A stretch of DNA of 64,000 nucleotides. Source: Colwellia sp. Its GTDB lineage: Bacteria; Pseudomonadota; Gammaproteobacteria; Enterobacterales; Alteromonadaceae. Each line of letters begins with the position of its first letter. Positions within the stretch are counted from its first letter, which is position 1. The stretch spans positions 398,409 to 462,408 of the forward strand of contig NZ_JABSPA010000001.1 in assembly GCF_013214175.1 (NCBI RefSeq), in the 5' to 3' direction. Position numbers and translations under genes: made by a program. Below the pieces are notes generated by a model, which saw only the letters and a list, made by a program, of their open reading frames with translations, was not told where the DNA came from and made no database searches. Shown here in pieces: positions 19,315 to 26,943 of the stretch.

Positions 19315-20022
19315 ATGCCTAAATATGAAAGTATCGCAGAAGCACCATTTTCGGTAAGAAAGAGATACTTTCAAATAAAGTACAGCAAGTACTTTATGAG
19401 TGTTACTCGTTTTTATTCTAGAGTGTCGCTTACTATCAAGGAAAGGAAGAAAAACCGTGTGTTAACTGATACGTTGAAAACGCTTAAAAAAGAAATAATC
19501 AGGGCACGAAATACTGATAATGAATGCGTACAAGTTTTAATGAATTTAGGGCTATTCTTTCTAATTGCTGAAAAAGATATCCAAACAGTTAAAATTGATG
19601 CTCTTACACACCATGACGAGTGGAAGAGATTACTCTCCTTGAGAATTATTCTTCTCACTATCTACGAATGGGATATGAGTAAGGCGAGTAGTAAAAATTT
19701 AAAAGAGCTACTTATTCAGTCTTCTGTCGAAGAGAAACTACAGAAAGAATTGTTTAAATCACTAAGGTTGTTGCGTAAATCAAGAGATAAGGCTGCGACA
19801 CAACTGCATTTTGAAAGAAATAATATTATAGCTCATCGTAATTCGGATGCTTTATTACAGCTAAATACGATCCAGCATTTAAATACAAAATTGGTATTTA
19901 ATGTTGTTACCGATTTTTATGAATCATCAGCGATTTTTATGCAAGTATTACCGAAAGTTCTACTACAGGCAGGAAGCCTAGAAGGTCTATTTTCTTATTT
20001 ACTTAAGAGTAAAGAGACCTAA
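19315..20022 (+). CDS. HEPN-like protein, cassette ORF
   Basis: C-terminal HFERNNIIAHRNSDAL (Rx4-6H-type motif); start taken at MPKYES after attC11. Confidence 0.55.
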   Translation: MPKYESIAEAPFSVRKRYFQIKYSKYFMSVTRFYSRVSLTIKERKKNRVLTDTLKTLKKEIIRARNTDNECVQVLMNLGLFFLIAEKDIQTVKIDALTHHDEWKRLLSLRIILLTIYEWDMSKASSKNLKELLIQSSVEEKLQKELFKSLRLLRKSRDKAATQLHFERNNIIAHRNSDALLQLNTIQHLNTKLVFNVVTDFYESSAIFMQVLPKVLLQAGSLEGLFSYLLKSKET

Positions 20023-20463
20023 CACATATGAGCCTATCTCACGTCCATAGCCAATAGTGTTATTTTGCTGCCGTTAGGCAGCAAGTTGTTATCAATACAA
20101 AATCTAATCCAAATATACTATTCATATAAATGACTAATGTCTTCTTTGTTAAGGTTTTCAGATATCAGCCAATACACAAAACCTATCAACAACTCTTCAA
20201 CTGAAGGCTGATGTCTGAAAGGCTCACAATGAAGAAACCGCGGGAAGCTAGCGCTGTGCTATGGGGATTGCTCTGTTATCTTTTGGTCTTGGTGGGTAAA
20301 ATACTTTATCAATATTAATTTACGTTGCTTCAACGTGTTTTTCACTGTGATATTTCTCCTAATGCTATTTTATCTTAGTCCTTATTCGGCAATTGTGGGT
20401 AAACCGAACAAGGCTAGCCCTTATCTCCATTTCCGATAATTTAACTTTTGCCAATCTGAACTA

Positions 20464-21660
20464 CTAATTCAACATTAAGGGCGGTGCACGAGGCAAATAC
20501 AAGTGCGGTAAGACTTCAGTGACTTCCATGCCTGCGCCACAGCAAGGACACACAAAGGTAGCTGCTGGCTCATGCGTTTTTGTCTCACCCGATATCTCTT
20601 TATCCAATGGCACTATCGGGACTTTAACGTTTAATAACTGTCGTGCTTTATCCAAGTTCTTCTTACGACCTGTATTCGCTGTCAAACCGTAATGACGAAT
20701 ACGGTGAAAACCACTGGGTAACACATGCAGCAAAAAACGTCGGATAAACTCATCGTGAGTCAGCATCATGGTGCGGTGTCTATTCTGCTCTTTAACGCGA
20801 TAGTTCTTCCACTTGAAACTGACCGTTTGTTTATCCATAGCAACCAATCGTGAGTTTGCGATAGCAACCCGATGTGTGTATCTCGATAGATAAGCCAATA
20901 CAGCTTGTGGCCCTGCAAAGGGTCGTTTGGCATAAACCACCCATTCAACGTTACGTTGATTGTTTAGCCACGCCAAAAAAGGTATTTCTTCCTCAATAGG
21001 CAAACACTTACCAAAGAACAGTAACTCATTATGCTCAAAGGCTTCGCGTAACATCTCAAGATATAATCGTCGAAATAAACGTGATAACACGCGTACAGGT
21101 AAGAAGAATCCTGCTTTACACGACACCCAGTTTTCACCATCAAGCGATAAGCCACCACCCGGTACAATGCCATGCACATGGGGATGATGCGTCATGGCAC
21201 TGCCCCACGTATGCAAGACAAAAGTCACACCTAAGCGAGCACCTAAATGTTTAGTATCCGCGCCAATCGTTAACAGTGTTTTGGCAGCGGCTTTGAGTAA
21301 CAAAGCATACATTACCGACTTATTGTAATAAGCCAACTCACTAATGGCGTTGGGTAACGTAAATACCACATGATAGTAATCCACTGGCAATAACTCAGTT
21401 TGTCTAGCAGTTAACCAACGTTTCGCTGCGCTGGCTTGGCACTTTGGGCAATGACGATTGCGACACGAGTTATAGGCAATTTGAGTATGCTCACACGCAG
21501 GGCAATGTAAAACATGACCACCGAGCACTTCACTGCGGCAATGCTCAACGGCAGACATCACTTTGAGTTGCGCTAAACTGACATGGCCTACATGACTATC
21601 ACGCCAACGTTGGCCGTGTGCTCGAAAGACATCGGCGACTTCCCGTGTTGGGCGAGGCAT
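20464..21660 (-). CDS. IS91 family transposase
   Basis: Zinc-finger HCPACEHTQIAYNSCRNRHCPKCQ, HHPHVHGIVPGGG, YLSRYTHRVAI. Confidence 0.93.
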   Translation of the reverse strand: MPRPTREVADVFRAHGQRWRDSHVGHVSLAQLKVMSAVEHCRSEVLGGHVLHCPACEHTQIAYNSCRNRHCPKCQASAAKRWLTARQTELLPVDYYHVVFTLPNAISELAYYNKSVMYALLLKAAAKTLLTIGADTKHLGARLGVTFVLHTWGSAMTHHPHVHGIVPGGGLSLDGENWVSCKAGFFLPVRVLSRLFRRLYLEMLREAFEHNELLFFGKCLPIEEEIPFLAWLNNQRNVEWVVYAKRPFAGPQAVLAYLSRYTHRVAIANSRLVAMDKQTVSFKWKNYRVKEQNRHRTMMLTHDEFIRRFLLHVLPSGFHRIRHYGLTANTGRKKNLDKARQLLNVKVPIVPLDKEISGETKTHEPAATFVCPCCGAGMEVTEVLPHLYLPRAPPLMLN

Positions 21661-21667
21661 GAGCGGC

Positions 21668-22546
21668 TCAATGCTTTATCGACAATGAATCTAATGGGCT
21701 GATAACTTGTCTGAGTAGATCAGTGGCCACTTGCGTATACCGCGCCGTGGTATTCAGTTGAGCATGCCCTAGTAATACCTGAATCACGCGAATATCTACA
21801 CCCGCTTCAAGTAAGTGCGTAGCAAAACTATGACGTAACGTGTGCATTGATACATTCTTGTCAATGGCCGCGGCCTTAGCGGTTTGTTTACATATTCTAC
21901 TGAGATGGCGAGAGGTCATATGATCGATAGGGTTCAAGCCAGGAAATAACCAACTACCTTCAAACATTTGGCCTTCATTGTTCGCAAAACGCCACCAATC
22001 CCGAAGATGCTCAACCAGTGCGGGTGATAACAGCGCATAGCGATCACGACTGCCTTTACCTTGCTCAATACGCAGGATCATACGCTCACTATCGATATCA
22101 CTCACTTTTAAAGCCACCACTTCACTGACACGTAATCCCGAGCCATAACCGACGGCTAACGCGGCTTTGAATTTAGGATGCATGGTACAAGACATAAAGC
22201 GCTTAGCCTCGTCTAGACTCAGCACCACAGGTAACTTACGTGCAACCGTCACAGGACAAACCCGTGCGATGACTTCAGGTTTATCGAGTGTTATTTTGAA
22301 TAAGAACTTAAGTGCGGTTAGCGTGGCATTGACGGTGATACCAGAAACACCGTGAGTGACCATGAAAAGTTGGAACTCACGCAACTCTTCTTGGGTGGAT
22401 GTTTCAGGAGAGTGTTGTAAAAATTCACAGAATTTATTAACACCACGGATATAAGAAATTTGTGTGTTAGTGGCGAGTTTACGCAGGATCATGTCTTCGT
22501 TGATGCGCTGACGCAGTGGTACTGAAAAGTATGGGCTGATGTTCAT
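21668..22546 (-). CDS. Tyrosine recombinase associated with the IS91-family element
   Basis: SYGSGLRVSE-type box, HTLRHSFATHLLEAGVDIRVIQVLLGHAQLNTTARYT; immediately upstream of the IS91-type transposase. Confidence 0.9.
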   Translation of the reverse strand: MNISPYFSVPLRQRINEDMILRKLATNTQISYIRGVNKFCEFLQHSPETSTQEELREFQLFMVTHGVSGITVNATLTALKFLFKITLDKPEVIARVCPVTVARKLPVVLSLDEAKRFMSCTMHPKFKAALAVGYGSGLRVSEVVALKVSDIDSERMILRIEQGKGSRDRYALLSPALVEHLRDWWRFANNEGQMFEGSWLFPGLNPIDHMTSRHLSRICKQTAKAAAIDKNVSMHTLRHSFATHLLEAGVDIRVIQVLLGHAQLNTTARYTQVATDLLRQVISPLDSLSIKH

Positions 22547-22925
22547 GGGGTATTCTCCAAGCTAAGGTGAGGCTACATGCCTCAAGACTTAGTTTAGGAA
22601 TAAGTGAAGGTGTTAAAGGGGTGAACGGTGCTTGCCAAACACACCATTACCGCGGAGCGGTTTAGTTCAATGTGGTAAAAGCTGAAACTGGTTAACCGAG
22701 TTTGGAGTATGACACTTATTACTTATGAGAGTACTTTTGATCGGTATTTGTTGCCAATATAATTATGTACACATTTTGATAATGGCTAATTGCGGCCTTA
22801 ATGCCGATTCCGAGGGAATGGGCAACTCCCTAATAGCATTTTCGAGGGGATGGGCACAAAACCCCTATTCTCTAATGCTTTTAAAAATCATTAAACTTAA
22901 TTTAGTGGTAGATCCGCTTTCTCTT

Positions 22926-23271
22926 ACACATATGCACCAGAAAAGTCGAATATCCAATAGAGCGTTTTACCATGGAAATCAAGCAGCAACTTGATGTACT
23001 TGATCAACATTTTGCGAATAACAAATATATGTATGGTGACCAATACACAATTGCTGATATGGCTATATGGCCTTGGTATGGTGATCTGGTACAAAATAGA
23101 ATATATGAAGCTACCCAATTTCTACAAACTAAAACTTATAAAAACCTAGTGCACAGGACTGAAGAAATTGGACAACGAGCAGCGGTTAAACGTGGGGGAA
23201 TGGTCAATCGTACCAGGGGTGAATTGAAGCATGAGCGGCATGATGCTAGTGATTTTGAATTAAAAACATAA
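22926..23271 (+). pseudogene. 5'-truncated glutathione S-transferase (YghU-like) fragment
   Basis: In-frame YAPEKVEYPIERFTMEIKQQLDVLDQHFANNKYMYGDQYTIADMAIWPWYG ... GGMVNRTRGEL; only the C-terminal half is present. Confidence 0.75.
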
Positions 23272-23413
23272 AACAAAGTGCTCGATACCGAAAAACATTA
23301 CACCAAATAATGAATTAGCTTAGATTTGACATGAATAGATATTAGCATTGACTTAATCATATTATTGGTTAGTCAACGTTAGAATGCGGACTAATATACC
23401 CTAATGTCTGTTA

Positions 23414-23458
23414 GTGAATTTTTGTAGACCATCAGTACCATGAGCTACAAAAATTCAC
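23414..23458. repeat. Perfect 14-bp inverted repeat (hairpin) GTGAATTTTTGTAG / CTACAAAAATTCAC
   Basis: Arms 23414-23427 and 23445-23458. Confidence 0.8.
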
Positions 23459-23631
23459 ATATTTAATGCTCAAGAGACATCCATCAATGACCGCTATGAG
23501 CCTTGAAACGGACGTTAGAAATAACGGTGGTGTAACTTCCGCTTAGCGTTACATTCACCATTTGAACTCAAGCCACATTGCGGACATTATGAAATAAAAT
23601 AAACCACAGTTTCGGATTAGGTTTTGTATCG

Positions 23632-23725
23632 ATTACGCCCCACTATGGTGCGAGTAATAGTTGGCTTAAATGTGTAGCGAAACTGAATCAACTGTTATTT
23701 GCCCGTTTGAACGTCTTAATAGCAT
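23632..23725 (-). other. attC recombination site, reverse orientation (12)
   Basis: Reverse complement: ACGTTCAAACGGGCAAATAACAGTTGATTCAG...TTTAAGCCAACTATTACTCG...GGGGCGTAAT. Confidence 0.75.
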
Positions 23726-23730
23726 TTTAT

Positions 23731-24375
23731 TTACGATGTACTATCTGCTGTACTTAGTGTGTTTGACAATAACTTTTTAAAATCGCAATTGTTTTTATCA
23801 ATTGATTTTCTTAGTTTTTCTGCCCCAGAACTATCACCTATTTCTTTATTAACTAATTTAATTATTTGATACCTAATAACATTTAATTGAGATAGTAGAT
23901 CTTCTTTTAGTAGCCATTGGATTAGTACCATTTTATCATCTCCAGCTTCATGACTTTTTTTATTCATTTTGATCATGATACTGATGATTTCAAAGTTTTT
24001 TAATTCGATTTCGGCAGAAATATCATCTTTAGCAATAACGTGAAATTGGTCTAAAGCACCAACCATATTTCTAGTGGAGTTAAGTAAATTTGAATGAAAC
24101 TCTTCAGACTTTACATATGGATCAATGATACTGATTAACGCTGACCTGTATTCACTCATAAATTTTATAAAGTTAAGTGATACATCTTTCTTACGAGTTA
24201 AGTTTAAATCGTCTAGATGTTTAAGCCAAGTAAATAAAATTCCTAAAAGGACAACTATCACTGATAAAAATGGAATAGTAATCGTTGATGACAAATCAGT
24301 TTTAACTAATTCACTTGCTGTAAAACCACACAAAAAGAGCAGTAAAAAGAGCAGTAATAACGCTCGTGTCTTCAT
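23731..24375 (-). CDS. Membrane-anchored hypothetical protein, inverted cassette
   Basis: ORF flanked on both sides by reverse-oriented attC sequences. Confidence 0.7.
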   Translation of the reverse strand: MKTRALLLLFLLLFLCGFTASELVKTDLSSTITIPFLSVIVVLLGILFTWLKHLDDLNLTRKKDVSLNFIKFMSEYRSALISIIDPYVKSEEFHSNLLNSTRNMVGALDQFHVIAKDDISAEIELKNFEIISIMIKMNKKSHEAGDDKMVLIQWLLKEDLLSQLNVIRYQIIKLVNKEIGDSSGAEKLRKSIDKNNCDFKKLLSNTLSTADSTS

Positions 24376-24425
24376 CGTGAAAATATCCTTATTTAAAAAT
24401 AACAGTTAATTATGGATCAACAAAT

Positions 24426-24520
24426 GCTAACGCCGCAATAAGCGGCATGTAATTGTTGGCTAAAATGTGAAGAGAATCTGAAGTTGGCCTACTGCTACAT
24501 GTCCGAATTCATTAGCTTGT
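24426..24520 (-). other. attC recombination site, reverse orientation (13), split by the IS110-family element
   Basis: Reverse complement: CAAGCTAATGAATTCGGAC...TTTTAGCCAACAATTACATGCCGCTTATTGCGGCGTTAGC; missing R'' end found across the IS at 25721-25735 (GCCTTAACAAGTTA). Confidence 0.75.
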
Positions 24521-24572
24521 ATGGATAATACATCCATCTTTTTATTCTTTTCAAAACCAGTTTAGGTAAAGT

Positions 24573-24712
24573 GAGGCCCAAGCTTTGGCTGCAACCAAAG
24601 CCTTTTTATACGGTGTTCGATTGATTGCAGGCTCCTCTATTGAGAGACCGATAACAAGATGGAACGCCGTATAAAACTCCAAGCACTAAACTCGGATAGT
24701 CAACTGGGCCTC
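24573..24712 (+). ncRNA. Candidate bridge RNA (IS110-group left-end structured RNA)
   Basis: Nested complementarity: outer stem 24573-24580/24705-24712; hairpin 24582-24588/24595-24601; 12-bp stem 24607-24618/24662-24673 with TAACAAG (24652-24658) in its internal loop. Confidence 0.5.
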
Positions 24713-24744
24713 GAGCCCGAATAGCAAGGCAGAGTCAGCTTATT

Positions 24745-25698
24745 ATGAATACACAAAATAATCAAAATTAAATTAACGTCGGTGTCGATACCGGTAAAAC
24801 TCAACTCGACATTTACATACGTCCCTTAGATATTTATTTCAACGTTTCGAACGATGAAACTGGTATTAAAGAGGCCATTAAAACAATCAAAAAATACAAT
24901 GTTACCCGTGTGGTTATTGAAGCCACTGGCCGATTAGAACAGCCTTTTATAATGGCGTGTGCAAAAGCTAATATACCGTTTATTATTGCCAATCCTGTCA
25001 ACACCAAAAGGTTTGCAGGTGCCATTAATCAAAGAGCCAAAACAGATAAATTAGATGCACAATTAATTGCCCATTATGCAGAAGTTATCAAACCTAAGTT
25101 ATCACAATTAAAGCCAGAGCAGATAAGGCTGATGAGTGATTTACTATCACGTAGACGTCAGCTTATGGAAATGCAAACCATGGAGAAAAACCGTCTGCAA
25201 ATAATGCCCAAAGAAATAACTTCTTCTATTAAGCCTATGCTTACAGTGATAAAAAATCAGTTAGAAAAAACAGATAATAAATTACATAAACTCATCGAAA
25301 GCTGTGAAGAATATAAAACTAAAAATGACATTGTTCAAAGCATCCCTGGTGTTGGAAATGTCGTGGCCTTTAACTTAATTAGTGAAATGCCCGAGCTCGG
25401 CTATATCAACAATAAAGAGGCGGCATCATTAGTCGGTGTCGCTCCTTTTAATAGGGACAGTGGCTCGTATAAAGGCAAACGAATGATACGAGGTGGACGA
25501 TCACAAATTAGAACAGCCATTTACATGGCAATGATGTCCGCGATTCAATGTAATCCAACATTTAAAGCAACATATCAACGATTAGTTGCTGCAGGGAAAC
25601 CTAAAAAAGTAGCGATAATAGCGTGTATCAGAAAGCTTGTTATCACGCTAAATTCTATGGTGAGAGATGGTGTCTATTGGGATCCTAAAATGAATTAA
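24745..25698 (+). pseudogene. IS110 family transposase with in-frame stop at codon 9
   Basis: MNTQNNQN*INVGVDTGKTQLDIYI...VVIEATGRLEQP...IPGVGNVVAFNLISEMPELG...LVGVAPFNRDSGSYKGKRMIRGGR; TAA at 24769-24771. Confidence 0.75.
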
Positions 25699-25727
25699 AT
25701 ATTAGGGTTTGACACCATAGTAACTTG

Positions 25728-26225
25728 TTAAGGCACTTTTTTCTCTACATCAAGAACTTTTAAATAAGAGTCCAAATCAGTTTTGGTTATTTTTTTGTCT
25801 TTTATGAGCTTTGTAAATTTATCATCGAAGTTTATGGTTTTTAAATTTGATGATGAATTATCTTTGTAGTACATCAACCCCGTGGCTAAAACATTAAACT
25901 GATTTGAGTTAAGAGATTGAAGTTTTACTGAAGCTGTTAGAGAAATATGATCTCTATTAGGGTGAGCTGCAACAACAAAAAGTTTTAATGAATCTATTGT
26001 TGAACGGCTCTCACCGATACTCGATTTGATACCGTTATAATGAATATCTAACTTTTTAGAAATTTCAGTAATGCTTTTCGCCATCGATTCGGACTCTTTG
26101 GTAAGACTTTTCTCAAGTTGCGCTATTTTTATTTGATTTTCCTTAACAACAAAGGTGTAACCAAAAAAACCTAGAATTACTGCGGTAATTACTGCGACTA
26201 ATACTTGTTTAGTAACATCATTCAT
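25728..26225 (-). CDS. Membrane-anchored hypothetical protein, probable inverted cassette
   Basis: Start MNDVTKQVLVAVITAVILGFFGY; stop TAA overlaps attC R'' (GCCTTAACAAG). Confidence 0.65.
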   Translation of the reverse strand: MNDVTKQVLVAVITAVILGFFGYTFVVKENQIKIAQLEKSLTKESESMAKSITEISKKLDIHYNGIKSSIGESRSTIDSLKLFVVAAHPNRDHISLTASVKLQSLNSNQFNVLATGLMYYKDNSSSNLKTINFDDKFTKLIKDKKITKTDLDSYLKVLDVEKKVP

Positions 26226-26541
26226 TGGGAGTCTCCTTGTGCCCAAACAGCTTATTGTTAGGCAAAAAACCTTGTTTAAATATTGGCTTTTGCGCTCTTT
26301 CATAAACATAGATAAATACTAAAAACAAATTATTAGAATATTTACTAATTTAATAAAAACATGAAAGCGAGGCTTTTGCCATTTGAGTCAGACACTATTA
26401 TCATATAGCCCCAGAAAGGGGAGGTGGTGTAACTATTGCAGAATTTCAACCTCCTACATCAAACACACATTTAAGTTCATTTAATTCCATTTGTCACCTC
26501 TCTTTTTTATCAAATCAATTTAAAAGTTTGACCAATCACAT

Positions 26542-26943
26542 TTAATATTTGATTTTTGGTAAGTAGGTCTGCTTTGAAGTGCCATTTTTATAGTCGGTGA
26601 TATCATCTTGCAATGCCTCGATAACATTAAGTTGTGCTTCGCAAATAGACGCCAGTTGGTCGCGCTCTTTCTTGCAGGCTTCATAGCGTTCCTCAATGGT
26701 TCGTTTCTTGCGAAGCGCTTTCTTTTTAATATCAACTTCGCTGTCAATATTTTGTAGCTTCAGATAATCTTGAATCTCCAAAACAAGCAGTGGGAAACGG
26801 TCCTTCTTAAGCGCCGTTGGATGCTTACCTGCCTCTTTAGCTACGTTGTTTTGGCTAACTGCAGTACCTTTAGCCACGTTGAGTGGAGTATTACTTTTTA
26901 GTCGCTTATACGCCTCTCTAAATATATTCTCGGCTTTACTCAT
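26542..26943 (-). CDS. Small HTH/coiled-coil protein associated with the recombinase operon (TnpC/GmtX-like position)
   Basis: SQNNVAKEAGKHPTALKKDRFPLLVLEIQDYL plus coiled-coil; overlaps stop of the upstream recombinase gene. Confidence 0.65.
   Translation of the reverse strand: MSKAENIFREAYKRLKSNTPLNVAKGTAVSQNNVAKEAGKHPTALKKDRFPLLVLEIQDYLKLQNIDSEVDIKKKALRKKRTIEERYEACKKERDQLASICEAQLNVIEALQDDITDYKNGTSKQTYLPKIKY

Larger units (their letters stand above)
24521..25723 (+). mobile_element. IS110-family element (boundaries +/-5 bp)
   Basis: IS110-type transposase; CTTGT present at both junctions (24516-24520, 25724-25728); non-coding 5' end structured. Confidence 0.75.

Noticed and set aside
20022-20095. 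A twelfth forward attC after the HEPN-like cassette
   Set aside because: CCTAACACATATG...GCTGCCGTTAGGCAGC...GTTGTTATC has some attC-like ends but no matching L/R palindrome of the AGTTGGCT/AGCCAACT type; too degenerate to call.
20157-20224. Hairpin TTTTCAGATATCAGCC/GGCTGATGTCTGAAAG as an IS91 terminus
   Set aside because: Inverted repeat is real, but I could not establish the IS91 element ends or target tetranucleotide, so no boundary is claimed.
21668-22546. Tyrosine recombinase near the array as the integron integrase IntI
   Set aside because: It sits head-to-tail with the IS91-type transposase, as in known IS91-group elements, and by eye lacks the extra IntI-specific patch region; it better fits the IS91-associated recombinase.
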